Positions 28,765-39,972 are shown, counted from the first letter of the stretch. The stretch is DNA of 64,000 bases from Trichomonas vaginalis G3 (GCF_026262505.1 NC_067206.1:3934879-3998878); one strand, 5' to 3'. The notes: a model not told the origin generated them from the sequence alone. A program made the numbers and translations.

Positions 28765-29110
28765 TTATTTTAGGGGGAAACCCCGAGTAAATTTAGGGTT
28801 TATTTGGATAAGTATGTAAATTAAGGTAATTTGCAAAATTAGTTCCCGACCTCTGAATTGGACTCTTTCGTCATCCCAGTTGCGTAGGAGGTCGTCCCAG
28901 AGAAGTTGGTAGAATTGCCAATCCAAGGACGATTTGTCCTCCCAGGCATTGAGGATGTACTGCTCGTAGAGTCTCATGACCTCTCCCTTGCACCAGACAC
29001 CCTCTCCCTTGGAACGTAAGGCTTCTTCGAAGTGCTCGAATGCGATTGGCTGCGTGACCATCGAAATGACACTTTTTGTCCGTTTGGTCAATGTTTGTGT
29101 CTCGTGCCAT
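28765..29110 (-). CDS. Unrecognised protein, about 100 aa
   Basis: Helical, Trp-rich frame (YEQYILNAWEDKSSLDWQFY) just downstream of the polymerase gene. Two overlapping frames are open, and I cannot decide the start. Present only in B. No family recognised. Confidence 0.35.
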
Positions 29111-29205
29111 AGTCGACGAAAATACAGACAAACAGGTTATATATGAGTTTGAGACCAAGAATGGTGTAACTCGACCTGTCCGATTCAAATTCGAATAAAA
29201 ATTTT

Positions 29206-31347
29206 TTATTTCATGCAATGTTTAACTATTTCACCATCTTCTTTAACACCCCAGTACTTCCTTTTCGATATTACATGAACTTCGGTGAAAATTTTGTCCA
29301 ATTTGAATTGACCCATCTTTTCACCGACCATGCCCATTTCAATGAGTTTGTTGTACCCTTCTTCGTTCGTCATGAGTGCGTCAATGTTCTCATAGTAAAC
29401 CTTCACTTTGGATTTGACTTCGGAGAAGAATTTGTTGTAGTTGTCAAGGACTGCCTTTGCGAACTGAGGGTAAGACCAATGTTCGACAATAGGTTTTAAT
29501 GTGGTTACTAAGCCACTTTGACCTTGAGTGAATTCGTACTTCAAAACAAAAGGAGAAAACCTTTCAACAAAGTTGTCGACCTTCTCATAATGTTTACTCT
29601 TCATCTCTTGAGGTTTCTTAATGGAATATCCCCATGTCGAATTCATAAGCAATTTGAGTGTCATTGCAAGTTTGGGGTTTGAAGCTTTCCTAATATCATA
29701 CAGTTGTTGTATGACTTTTCCAACTGTATAGTTCCTTCCTGGGAACTCACCATCTTCGTTTGGAATTCCAGTCGGAATATATTGGACAAACCTCATGTAT
29801 GCAGCGTTAAGGTCGACATAGTATATCTTTTCATCTGAGTCGAACTTGTCGCAACCAATTGGTCCAGTTTGTGGAAATTCAAGTGAGTCTCTTATCTTCT
29901 GAGAAACTTCTCCTGTTATCTCATAAACATCGTCGAAGCAACCTGTTTCATATAAAACCTTCTGACCTAACTCAGATGCTCTCCAATACAATTTGACGTC
30001 AATTGGATGTCTCAATGGAAGTTTGTTTATAGCATCTTGAAGTTCTTGCAACCTCATTGGAAGTTCTTCTGGTTCAGGTTGGTATCCGAACAATCCAACT
30101 CCTTTTGGAAGTGTACTTCTTTTGTACTAGAACTTTGTCTGGAACAACTTTTGGTCTTGCTAACAATGAAAAGTTTGTTTCGTCTTTTGGTACAAAAGTT
30201 TCTGTCAGCTTGTCATCTGGAATTGGTTCCAACAAACCTTTCTCGAAAAGAATGTTTACAGCTCTGACAATGTTGCACTTGCCTTTTCCGAACAATGGGT
30301 TTGTAAGACTTTCGTTCAACATGAAGTGGTTGTGGACAATTACAATCTTCAACCATGGTAATTGTCAACAACATAGTCGTCATGTGAAGAACCTTTAGCT
30401 GTAGGTATGTTGACTCGGATATTGACATTTGCCAACGGTGCAATTTTTGCCAATTGACCTCTGAGAATGTACCTTGTCTTCACACATGACTCAAGATACT
30501 TCATCTTCTCATCTGTAACAAGACCAGAGTTCCTGAGACATGTAAGAATACAAGGTTCATTGACAATTGTTTCAATTGAATTGTAAATTCCATACCTTGT
30601 CAAGTCAATGTCAGACTTATTTATGAACGGGAAGTATCCAGCATGTTGTCTGACTGCTTGAGGGTTAGGTTGGTACCATTCGAACTTGACACTTGCAATT
30701 CCTTCAATTGCATTCAAAATGTCTGAGTCGGAGTCAACCATTTGTTCTCTCTTTGTAGTCTTGAAAGCGTCAAGAAGTTTGCAGCTGTTTGTCATTGCCA
30801 TGTGCATAGTAAATGTGACCATCCAAATCTGTTATGGTCAATCTGAGATTGTATCCTTTCTTATTTCCGTCTTGTATGCAGCAAGTACACCCATGAAGCC
30901 TTCTTTGTTCTTTCCTTCGTCAAAGTTTACTGTAAAGGTTCGACCAGATGTAATTTGACTTCTAACTTCACGATACTTCATATGCATATCTTGTTCTTTC
31001 CATGGGAGCATGTGCGTCTTCACCTTTTCCTTTTTTCCTTCTCAAAGGATGCAATTGTTCGTCATGTTTCCAGTAGAATCTGGCAAAGCCGTCGTGTCCT
31101 TCAACTTGAGGTTCACTAACATCGAAAGGCATGTCCATAAGACGTTCTTCTTCTAACCTCTCTAGTCTGTTTGGATAATTGCACGTGCTGTTTCCAAATC
31201 CATTTCGTAGCGAAGACCAGACAATTTGTCATAGACTTTTATGGGTCTTCCCTTCCTATATTTAAACTTCTTCGAAACTCTCCAACCATATCTTTCTAAC
31301 TCTGCTTTTATTCTAGCAGACTTTCTATCCATTCTATATGGGGGCAT
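29206..31347 (-). pseudogene. Polinton protein-primed DNA polymerase B gene, broken
   Basis: About 710 codons from MPPYRMDRKSARIKAELERY. Palm motifs are visible in the C-terminal part: motif A YVDLNAAYMRF, motif B KLLMNSTWGYSIKKP, motif C YYENIDALMTN, in the order of family B polymerases of the protein-primed group. This enzyme copies the linear element. Shorter than many Polinton polymerases. Shares its leader with the helicase. Broken by a few breaks; element C retains only part (45,929-46,648). Confidence 0.85.
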
Positions 31348-31380
31348 TTTTATAAAAATAAAAAAATATGTTTTTTTCTT

Positions 31381-31963
31381 TACTTTACATAACCGCCTGC
31401 TGCCATAAGTCTTTGACGCCAACCCATACCAGCTAATGAAGGTTGACTTGGTTTAGTTTGGAAACTAAACTTTGGTTTTGGTTTATCTTCAGTTTTTGGT
31501 TTTTCTTCTTCTATCGGTTTTTCGTCACTTTTCGGTTCCTCTGACTTTACTCACTTGCAGGAACAGTTGTGTCGTCAACATCTTCATAAATATCATATGC
31601 CATTTGTTTTTGTTTTCCTTTCAACTTTTTGTGTTTGTTGTAAAGTTTAGAATATTTCGACTCTAAGTCAATGAGATGTTCTATAATGAACTGTTGGTCA
31701 GTGAAGTAAACTTTTCCATCTGTTGTCTCGAAAGCTCCTTCAGACTTCAATATTTTATTTGTGAGAGTCTGTTTCTTTTTTGAGATACTAGCCGTTCCAT
31801 TTCTATGAAAAGTGACTTTATAGTTAGGGTTTGTATTTCCAGACCTGGCACTTTCTATTATTGAATTTTTCTCTTCATCTGTAAGTTCTTTGACAGGTTT
31901 TGACAATGGTTCTGAACTTTTTGTTTGTGGTGTCAAATCTACCGTTTCAACTTCTTCGGTCAT
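31381..31963 (-). pseudogene. Conserved Polinton protein gene (194 codons), broken
   Basis: Starts MTEEVETVDLTPQTKSSEPL; acidic N-terminus, basic middle (KKKQTLTNKILKSEGAF), Lys/Pro-rich tail. The open copy in C is at 45,311-45,895. Position between polymerase and pVI-like gene is constant. Function unknown; a terminal protein or virion protein could be asked about. Confidence 0.55.
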
Positions 31964-31982
31964 TTCATCTCAGTAAAAAATT

Positions 31983-32136
31983 TTAGTTTGGTTTGTTTTC
32001 AACTGGTTGTTTAGGTTTTTTTAAGTCGGTCTAAAACTTCCTGAGGTATAGGAAGAACTTGACAAACACGTTGTGTAACTGCTGGAAGTCGACAAATCCA
32101 TCTTGAACCCATTTGTCTCAATGCTGTATTGTTCAT
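31983..32136 (-). CDS. Small protein, about 50 aa
   Basis: Starts with MNNTALRQMGSRWICRLPAV and ends in a Lys/Gln/Pro-rich tail. Too short to stand out, but conserved with the open copy in C (45,140-45,292) and preceded by the same CATCTCAGTAAAAAA-type leader as its neighbours. Confidence 0.5.
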
Positions 32137-32155
32137 TTCATCTCAGTAAAAAACT

Positions 32156-32557
32156 TTACATTCCCCACGTTTGAGGCGGTTGAGGTTGGTTATTGTTTAC
32201 CCACTGTTGTGCATGGTTATATCCTCTGTTAAAGAATCTTTCACCTTGGTCCATATAGTGTCCTGCTTGGTTATAGTAGTCATTTGCTTTGTTATAATAG
32301 TTTCCTGCTTGTCTTCCTACATTGTCCATCCATCCTTGAACTTTTCCTCTTGTTTCAGGATTTGGAATAAGATTTGCTGCATCTCGTGCTACATCCCAAC
32401 CTTTCTGTACAGTTTGTATAATAGGTTGTGCTTTCTCTTTAAGTATACCTAATGTACTCAAAATCTTCCTTCCAACTCCAAATACACCTCTGGCTATTGT
32501 TCCCACTGCGGGCAAAAATCTGGATGCAACTCCTGCTAATGCGCCAAATAAACCCAT
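32156..32557 (-). CDS. Membrane-active internal capsid-type protein (pVI/pX-like), 133 aa
   Basis: Amphipathic Gly/Ala-rich N-terminus (MGLFGALAGVASRFLPAVGT), then IARGVFGVGRKILSTLG, and a C-terminal Tyr/Asn/Gln tail with repeated YYNKANDYYNQAGHYM. It resembles the membrane-lytic internal proteins of adenovirus-like capsids. Function inferred from composition and from position beside the integrase. C copy 44,720-45,120 (broken). Confidence 0.55.
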   Translation of the reverse strand: MGLFGALAGVASRFLPAVGTIARGVFGVGRKILSTLGILKEKAQPIIQTVQKGWDVARDAANLIPNPETRGKVQGWMDNVGRQAGNYYNKANDYYNQAGHYMDQGERFFNRGYNHAQQWVNNNQPQPPQTWGM

Positions 32558-32574
32558 TTCTTATGGGTTAAAAA

Positions 32575-33531
32575 ATGACGAATCCAAACAAGGACCCCTA
32601 TGTTTCTAAGGCAACAAAGAAAGCACTCATGATAAAAATCTTTAGTTCAACACCAAATGCTTGGTTTATGGATATCTTGGAAAACATTCCGAGGTATAGA
32701 GAAGATGGACCACCATACTGGCTAATATTTGTCGGTCAAAACACAAGATACTGTGAAGCCATACCATTACAGTCCAAAAATATTTTAGATTGCAGCTTTG
32801 ACAATATTCGTTGACAAATACCATCCAACAAAACTGACATCTGACTGTGAAAGTTCTTTCAAATCAGATGATGTAAAAAACTATCTGCGTTCAAAAAATG
32901 TAAACCAATATTTCATTGTCGACCAAAACCATTCTGCTCTTGGTGTCATTGACAGTTGTATAAAAATCTTAAGAGACTTAAACCAACCACAAGGTGGTGA
33001 AGCAAATGAAATGTCATATGACGACAAATATAGACACTTCTCCATGGCAAAGATGAGACAAGTTTTAAATATTTACAATAGCCGTAAACAAAAAGGTTTG
33101 GGAAACCACTCCCCCGAAGAAATGAAAAACAACCCTGACTTAGAGAAAGACTATATATTTAATAATTTAGTCAAAAAGAGACAAACAAGAAAGAATGCCG
33201 GCTTCAAACTTAAAGAAAGGCGACAAAAGTAAAATAGAAATACCTAAACGCGACCCATATGAAAATACTATTGACTATGACAACAATGGGAACCCGACAG
33301 GTACTCACATTCGTGTTTCGTAAAAATAGAAGAAAGTATACAAGAGAATATTATGAAGTTTTAGGCAAACATGGCAAAATGTACAGACTGCAAGCAGAAG
33401 ATAAAACTACTATTGTCAGACCTCGTTTCAAACTTGTCAAAGTTCAAGGTGGTATACTTTCAAAGACAGTTCCTAACAAATATAAGACAACTCCTGACGA
33501 ATATGCTAAAGAAGTTGAAAATGACGACTAA
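32575..33531 (+). pseudogene. Polinton retrovirus-like integrase gene, broken
   Basis: Starts MTNPNKDPYVSKATKKALMI. RNase H-fold core with the strands around PPYWLIFVGQNTRYCEAI and the acidic positions in MDILENI and LTSDCESSF, then NHSALGVID; C-terminal SH3/chromo-like part (YYEVLGKHGKMYRLQAEDK). This is the rve-type integrase that inserts Polintons. Broken; C copy 43,745-44,702. Confidence 0.8.
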
Positions 33532-34936
33532 GCAATTCTATACCATGCGTAAACTGTCATGTAAGGTGGCATGTAGTCTTTACTTTGTCCCGTTGTTTGC
33601 GTATATCCCGAAAACGCGATGTGTATGGTTTCCATCTCCCTGAGTGTCACCCAGAAACAATTTATAGCAAACTGAACGTCGTCTTTAACATCATATCCTT
33701 TACCTTTTTTCATTGCTGACCAATCCCAAAATTTATGCTTATGCCAACCTGCTTGAGATGTACTTAAATCTATGTAGTGACTGTGCGCAGGTAAATTTTC
33801 ACCTGAAATCGTTTTACTTCCTCCTGTTTCCTTTGAAGAGTTTGCACAATACAAAAACCTGTCGACTATTTGAGTCAAGTTCCAAAACCCAGAACTGTTT
33901 CTGGTCTGGTAGAGTTCATTGACGTATAAATAGAGCCTATAGGATATAATGTTTGAAGCATTTCTGTCTTTAATGTTTGAAGCTCTGTTTGTCTGCTTTC
34001 TTGTCATATAAATCTTGAGCAGTGAATTTAATATTATGTTCATCCTTCATGACATAAACATCTTTACATCTAATGTTTCTCATCGTCGTTATGTCGTCAT
34101 CCGATGTTAAACCTTGTGGAAAGTTAGGAGGTTTACAATATAATACATCCCCACCAGTTTCTTCAACCGTTCCTTCAATACTTTCTATAGCAACAGTTGT
34201 AAAACTTGTATGTGTATGGTTCTTATCTGCTTTCTTCTCTAACTCATCGTTAACATAAGTTTTATCTGCTTTAAGGTCTAAACATCCTGAAACCCATCCT
34301 GTATCGGCTTTAGTTTTTAAAATCTTCGATGTCCGTTCATGGTACCAGTCAACCCTTTCTATAATTTCTTTATCTTTTTCGTTAACATATTCCTTATCTG
34401 CTTTCTTCTCTAACGCACTAGCCATAAGTCCCTTATCTACCTTATTTTCAAGGCTAACGTTTAAGTCTGTTATTTCAGATATAGAATGTGTATGAGTCTT
34501 TTTAGAATATTCGTTTTCAGCTCTCGTCACTTCACTTGACATTTTATTGTCAACATATGTTTTGTCTGCTAGTTCAGGATGAGTATGTTCTTTTGTTGCA
34601 TAAGCATTGTTAGCTCTTTTCTTCTTCTTTTGCTATTGCATCGTCTACATATTCTTTGTCAGCTTTGTTGTCAACATCTGCTTTCAAAAGAAGTTCATTT
34701 ATAGGTTTCTCGTTTAAAGTTCCTTTTGTTGGATTTATACAGACAGTATTGTTCTTCTTGTCTTGAAATAGAAACTCATCTGTCATTGGGTTTAATGTCA
34801 GTTTTAAGTTTCCTTCTTTCAATGACTCAGATATCTTAGAATAGTTTGAAAAGTTTGTTGTGTTCTTATTTAGAGCTTGCATAATGAGTTGTCGGTTGTG
34901 TTGTATTTCTCTCATAGACGCTGTTTCATTTGACAT
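33528..34936 (-). pseudogene. Phage-tail-fibre-like gene, broken (shaft type 1)
   Basis: N-terminal MSNETASMREIQHNRQLIMQ; a shaft of repeated KADKEYV/HTHSISEITDL units; a C-terminal collar-like domain (GENLPAHSHYIDLS ... MPPYMTVYAWYR) typical of phage tail fibres. Likely trimeric host-attachment fibre. The shaft holds a segment absent from C. Its stop overlaps the integrase stop. Broken. Confidence 0.65.
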
Positions 34937-34954
34937 TTTTATTCTAGATAAAAT

Positions 34955-35801
34955 ATGCTTCCAATAGAAAAAGAAAATTCAAGAGTTGCTACAACTAAAC
35001 CATTAGATGAACTTTTTACTAATGTCGGTCAAAAGTTTGAGACAGAGACCGTAAAGCATGAAGGCTATCGTTTTGACTACCCATTAAGATGGCTAAGAGA
35101 CCCATCTGTCACAAAAGCTATTGGCTTTCGTAGAATGAAGTTTGTGTCTGTAGAAGATAAAAGTTTTCCATTTATTGTAAGGTTTCATATAGATATATAT
35201 CTGAAGGGAAACGAAAAATGTGGGAAGAAATTGAGCTAATACAAGTTGACCTTTCATCTTCTCTACAGACTGCGTTAAAAAATATAGAAGATAAAATAAA
35301 TTCATGTTATGCAAAATATGCTGATGAATATGCAAATACCGAGAGCACACTTTATGTGAGAATTGTATATGACAAACAAAATTCACAAGTGTCATTTCAA
35401 ATCTACGAAGACAATCCAAAGAAAGACGAACAAATATATACAGAATTCACTGCAATGTCATGGTATTATTTGCAAAGAATGTTAAATCAGAAAGTCGAAC
35501 TTCCTTTAGCAAATATTTACAGTCGATATGCAAGAGATGAACCATATTTATTTAAAGATGTTTTCGACCAGCTGCTATTATTGTTCATGCTTCATTTTCT
35601 GGCGCCCAAAACTCTTTCTTATGCTTGGCAAATGACTTTTACGAAAAACCTACAAAGTTATACGAACCACCAAGTGGAAGTATTTCAGACTTTCAAGTAT
35701 GGTTTACTACAGATGGAAGAAAAAGAATAATTCCATTATACCATGCGTTTTACTTAGAACTTAGTTTCATATACAACTACTATCGAACGGTAAAAATATA
35801 A
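34955..35801 (+). pseudogene. Fibre-associated structural gene (about 280 codons), broken
   Basis: Starts MLPIEKENSRVATTKPLDEL, with YRFDYPLRWLRDPSVTKAIG. Divergent from the fibre gene by 18 bases. Family with 41,556-42,403 and 46,717-47,577; beta-rich, so likely a virion protein. Broken. Confidence 0.55.
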
Positions 35802-35804
35802 TTT

Positions 35805-36047
35805 TTAATACGGTTGAGGTGTTGGATTTGGTTGCCAACTAGACTGTGGTGCAGGTTTCAGGCTGTTGTATAACAGGAGCTTGTTCTTCTGGTTCAGGGT
35901 CTTTAGGTATAATACCAACGAACTGACCTACTCTTTTACCAATATTTTTGACTCCGTTCCAAATTCCTCTTCCTACGGTTTTATTCCATTCCATATACCT
36001 CTTCCAACATTTCGAAAGAAGTTTCCTATCTTACTGAAGAAACCCAT
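35805..36047 (-). pseudogene. Small Gly-rich amphipathic protein gene, about 80 codons, broken
   Basis: Starts with the shared residues MGFF, rich in Gly/Asn/Phe, and ends Pro/Gln-rich. Copy in C at 41,311-41,551. A small membrane-active virion protein is possible. Confidence 0.45.
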
Positions 36048-36065
36048 TTTACTATATGTAAAAAT

Positions 36066-36428
36066 CTAATGTCCGCCTAGTCTCTTACGTTTCCTGTTGA
36101 GTTCCATAGCGTTCTTTAACTGGAGCTCATACATTCTGTTTCTCCTCTGGTAGAAAACATATTCTGGGTCAACTCCTGTGTTCGCGTCATCTGCATAAAG
36201 TTGTTTATATCCCACTTCAGGGTTTGTATAAAACTCTTTCCATCTCATATTTGCATACCATGGTGGCAAACCTAACGCAGCGTCATTTGACATGGCAGTT
36301 TGCATTTGTACATCTGTTGGCACTTGACCATAGTTTGCCATTGCAGTTTGTATTCTAACTTCATTTGGAATATTCTCTGGGTTTGGTTGTCCAGGTTGCT
36401 GTGCATTCGCTAAGTTCTGTGCGTCCAT
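36066..36428 (-). CDS. Conserved Polinton protein, 120 aa
   Basis: MDAQNLANAQQPGQPNPENI onwards: Asn/Gln/Pro-rich start, aromatic middle (LGLPPWYANMRWKEFYTNPE), basic end (NRKRKRLGGH). Identical in sequence to the C copy (40,930-41,292), showing very recent common origin. Function unknown. Confidence 0.6.
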   Translation of the reverse strand: MDAQNLANAQQPGQPNPENIPNEVRIQTAMANYGQVPTDVQMQTAMSNDAALGLPPWYANMRWKEFYTNPEVGYKQLYADDANTGVDPEYVFYQRRNRMYELQLKNAMELNRKRKRLGGH

Positions 36429-36451
36429 TTAATATTAGATAAAAATATCTC

Positions 36452-36581
36452 TTACGAGTACATATACTGAACATTTGCAGGCATTGGTTCATCTTCATAT
36501 TCTCTGTACTTTTCTGCCACGTCAAATAATAAATGACACAATGGAAAAAACCTAAAACAAGTAGTCCTATTTCAAACACAT
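36452..36581 (-). pseudogene. Small membrane protein gene (copy in B), broken
   Basis: Copy of the 43-codon gene at 40,775-40,906 in C; overlaps the end of the methyltransferase gene. Broken. Confidence 0.45.
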
Positions 36582-37382
36582 TTACTTACTAATAAAATTT
36601 CGTTATTGTGACACTTTCTCCGGTTTATGGACCTCTCTCATATTCTATCTTGTCATATATAAACTCATAGTCATGTATGTCCTCTAACCATCTCATAACG
36701 GTTTCCAAACCACTTTTATCGGATGTAAAGTAAAAGCATGGATGGTTATGTATAACGTCTAAAGTTTCTAAAGAGTCTCTCAAAGTCCAGTCTACTTGGT
36801 ATTGAAAATCCCATGTGTTATAGAACGGCGGGTCCACTATAAAGAAAACATTTTCCTTGTCTTTATATTTTTCATACAAATCTGTCAATGACATCTCACA
36901 AACTCTATACCCTCAATATATTTATCTATGTCCTCTTTGAAAACATTTGTATAGTTAAGATATAAAACTTTTGACATAAGTGTTTCAATGTCATGAACTC
37001 TTATAGAACCACTATATAATAGTCTAGCAGATATACTATCCCAGTCATATATTCTGCTTTTTTCAAAACCTCTCTCACAATATTTTTCTTATCTAATGGT
37101 ATACGTTCCATCTTACCTATAGGTATCTTTTCTTTTTAACTCTTTCAATATATTGTTTGTGTCTGGAATATGTTTGAGACGGTCCATATAGTTGTCGAAG
37201 TCATTGCATATAATCTTTGAGTCTGGAAATATTATATGGCACAAATGGGATATATAGAAACTTCCACCGAACAAATCTACAAATGTTAGACCATTCGGTA
37301 GTTTCTTAAGTTCTCTCAATATAATATCTTTACATCTACTCTTATTTCCAAAGAACGGTAACGGTGGTTTTGTAAAATTCAT
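36567..37382 (-). pseudogene. DNA adenine methyltransferase gene (Dam/D12 class), broken (copy in B)
   Basis: Same gene as 39,973-40,790 in C: PPLPFFGNKSRCKD (AdoMet-binding region), TFVDLFGGSFYISH and FFIVDPPFYNTW (DPPY-type catalytic motif). Broken by a few breaks. Confidence 0.7.
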
Positions 37383-37613
37383 TTATATATAATAATAAAA
37401 ATGTTTTTTCCTGAAAAGTGACAGAAAAGTGACAAAACATGAAAACATATATAATTTGTGAAAAGCGACACATTATATAATGTTTTCGACCCAGAAGAAG
37501 GCTTCTTCCCAGAAGCAATGGAGGAAGAAGAAGAGTCCTCCGAATAAAAACTTCATTGATACTAAACATCAACATCAGGGCTAGAAGGCACGAAGTGCCT
37601 GGAAGCCCCACTA

Positions 37614-37658
<45 letters not shown>
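37383..37658 (-). repeat. Right end and terminal inverted repeat of Polinton B
   Basis: About 75 bp (37,540-37,615) match the left end in inverted form, including GGCACGAAGTGCC, followed by 43 T. The inner part encodes a short acidic stretch on the plus strand (PEEGFFPEAMEEEEESSE) without a clear start. Confidence 0.8.
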
Positions 37659-37665
<7 letters not shown>

Positions 37666-37893
37666 TATATACATATATAAATATACATATATAAATATAC
37701 ATATATAAATATACATATATAAATATACATATATAAATATACATATATAAATATACATATATAAATATACATATATAAATATACATATATAAATATACAT
37801 ATATAAATATACATATATAAATATACATATATAAATATACATATATAAATATACATATATAAATATACATATATAAATATACATATATAAATA
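37659..37893. repeat. Microsatellite, mainly 14-bp unit (ATACATATATAAAT), about 16 copies
   Basis: The first unit next to B is of the 16-bp type seen on B's left side; the rest are 14 bp. Ends at the terminal repeat of the hairpin-array element. Confidence 0.95.
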
Positions 37894-38208
37894 TGTTGCA
37901 TGCTAAGTTCGGTCAAAATGTAAACCTCTCAATTTTATCGTCGGGGGAAGTAACTCAATTCCTTCAAAATTATTCTTTAAATATTGAATTTAAAGTTATT
38001 TAATTTGGATTATAAATAAATAGGCTAATACAATATTTAAAAATGAGAAAAAATAACTTTTCAAAGAACTTTTCATAATCTCAAAGAAAATTTTTTATTC
38101 AATAATTATATAAATTAATTAACATTCATAATGGAATTGGATTTTTTTTATAAAAAATTGGTCCTACTTAACTTTTTGAGAGAATTTGGCTTTCTCGTAA
38201 ACGAAAAA

Positions 38209-39491
38209 GGGGATTTGACGGAGTCAAATCCCCGCTCACAAAAAGTGGACTTTACATGTCAAATTTTATATGCATGTAATGTCCACTTTTATGAGTTTTA
38301 GGAAGGAATTGGAAGCCATGAGTTACTGACATTGCATCAGTATCTCATAGCCTCCAATTCCTTCAAAAAATGGGAGAAACTTTGTCCGAATAGTTTAACA
38401 TTCGGACAAAGTTTCTCCCATTTTAAGAAGGAATTGGAGGGTAAGAGATATACCATATGAATGTATATCTCTTACCCTCCAATTCCTTCTAGAAAGTGTC
38501 CAAACTTTGGGTTAATTGCAAAGTATTAACCCAAAGTTTGGACACTTTCAAGTGGAGATGGAAGGCTTTGGGGTATATATTAATACAATATACCTCAAAG
38601 CCTTCCATCTCCACTACAAATGGAGAAACTTTGTCCGAATAGTTTAACATTCGACAAAGTTTCTCCCATCTTTCAATGTAATTGCTACCTGTGAGGTACT
38701 GACTTGAAGTCAGTGCTTCACAGGTAGCAATATCCAAAAATTTAAAAACATTTTATCAGTTCGTTAGAGAACTAGAGCCTCCTAGGTACTGAACCAGAAT
38801 CAGTGCCTAGGGGACTCTAGTGATCTATATAAATCTGAGAAACTTTGAGGAAATTGTTCGACATTTCCTCAAAGTTTCTCAGCAATTTAGCGAGGAATGT
38901 TCGTTATCGTGTCGATATTTATAATATATACATGATAACAAACATTCCCCGCTAAAAGATGTAAAATCTTATAAGAAATAATTGCAAAAGAATAACAAAT
39001 TGCAACAAATTTTATATGAAACTGAACCTTATGAGGTAGTGATTCAAGATCACCGCCTCATAAGATTCAGTTTCAATCTCAAGTATCTCAAAAGTAAGGC
39101 TCTATTTTTTGCCATGTAAAGTGTCACTTTTTCTATCCAAATGATAAGTTATTCAGAGAAAGTTTTCCCAGCTATCAAGAGGGAATTGTTCCTTATGAGG
39201 TATATATTCATACTATATACCTCATAAGGAACAATTCCCTCCTTAAAACGAGAAAACTTGTTCGAAATTGTTTATCATTTCGAACAAGTTTTCTCGTTTT
39301 TAATAAGAAACTAAAGGCTATGAGGCACTGATTATATATTAGTGCCTCACAGCCTTTAGTTTCTAATAGATAGCTGGGAAATTTTCTCCAAATGATAAGT
39401 TATTCAGAGAAAGTTTCCCAGCTATCAAGAGGGAATTGTTCCTTATGAGGTATATAGTTATAATGTATACCTCATAAGGAACAATTCCCTC
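38209..39491. ncRNA. Array of about 17 long hairpins (candidate hairpin-RNA locus)
   Basis: Consecutive inverted repeats, stem length / span: 11 bp 38,209-38,233; 18 bp 38,241-38,290; 21 bp 38,302-38,364; 20 bp perfect 38,371-38,420; 28 bp perfect 38,426-38,490; 24 bp perfect 38,492-38,549; 27 bp 38,551-38,615; 38,620-38,668; 23 bp 38,681-38,731; 22 bp 38,771-38,821; 20 bp perfect 38,835-38,882; 22 bp 38,887-38,955; 27 bp 39,017-39,075; 28 bp perfect 39,179-39,241; 24 bp perfect 39,245-39,300; 24 bp 39,306-39,364; 20 bp 39,369-39,427; 26 bp 39,429-39,491. Loops are mostly 5-14 bases. Transcription is not shown by the sequence; an array of DNA palindromes is the alternative. Confidence 0.6.
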
Positions 39492-39691
39492 ATTAAAATC
39501 GTAGATATTTTTTACTTATTACTCATGCTTTCAAAATCACAATCCTCTGAAAAGTTATTTTTTATTAAGAATTTAGAATTTTGATAAATACCTTTTTTCA
39601 ATTTGATATAATACTTATATATTTTCAAAAAGACATTTTGAAAAGATATCTCAAAAGTTCTCTGAAAACCTATTTTTGATTAATTTTGAGA
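39492..39691. other. AT-rich tail of the hairpin-array element
   Basis: About 200 bases without gene or clear hairpin; weak inverted pair TTCAAAA/TTTTGAA near 39,625. Confidence 0.35.
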
Positions 39692-39696
39692 AATAT

Positions 39697-39790
39697 AAAA
39701 AAAAAAAAAAAAAGGTAGTGGGGCTTCCAGGCACTTCGTGCCCTCTAGCCCCGAAGATGTTTAGTATAAATGAAGTTTTTATTCGGAAAA
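39697..39790 (+). repeat. Left terminal inverted repeat of Polinton C
   Basis: 17 A, GGTAGTGGGGCTTCCAGGCA, the GGCACTTCGTGCC hairpin and GATGTTTAGTATAAATGAAG. The inverted partner at 63,470-63,533 matches only about 45 bases; B's right end matches further. Confidence 0.85.
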
Positions 39791-39972
39791 TTGTTAGTCT
39801 TCTGGTGTGAATTCGGAGGACTCTTCTTCTTCCTCCATTGCTTCTGGGAAGAAGCCTTCTTCTGGGTCGAAAACATTATATAATGTGTCGCTTTTCACAA
39901 ATTATATATGTTTTCATGTTTTGTCACTTTTCTGTCACTTTTCAGGAAAAAACATTTTTATTATATATATAA

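Larger units (their letters stand above)
12717..37658. mobile_element. Polinton/Maverick B, both ends present, about 24.9 kb
   Basis: Bounded by an A-run plus inverted terminal repeat of about 80 bp on the left and its complement on the right, inside an ATATA-type microsatellite (a 5-bp ATATA target duplication is possible but cannot be told from the repeat). It holds capsid, minor capsid, helicase, packaging ATPase, protein-primed polymerase B, integrase, fibre and methyltransferase genes. Many genes are broken (about 20 breaks by eye), but the layout is complete. Near-identity with A and C argues for a young insertion. Confidence 0.9.
37894..39696. mobile_element. Hairpin-array element with terminal inverted repeats, left part
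   Basis: The left terminus (37,894-37,916, TGTTGCATGCTAAGTTCGGT and on) is a perfect 23-bp inverted match to 63,730-63,752; similarity continues for about 60 bp (TCGTCG..GGAAGTA). Polinton C interrupts it: the rest is 63,534-63,752. Without C the element is about 2.0 kb, flanked by microsatellite on both sides. No transposase gene. The part 37,894-38,150 is distantly similar to the start of the foldback element (CTCTCAATTTT, CTAATACAATATT). Family not recognised. Confidence 0.7.

Noticed and set aside
38489-38737. Open frame of 82 codons on the minus strand of the hairpin array
   Set aside because: It spans four hairpins and codes for the same peptides backwards and forwards; no start context.
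38209-39491. tRNA or snoRNA cluster
   Set aside because: No cloverleaf, no A/B boxes, stems far longer than in tRNAs; sequence classes do not fit known RNA genes.
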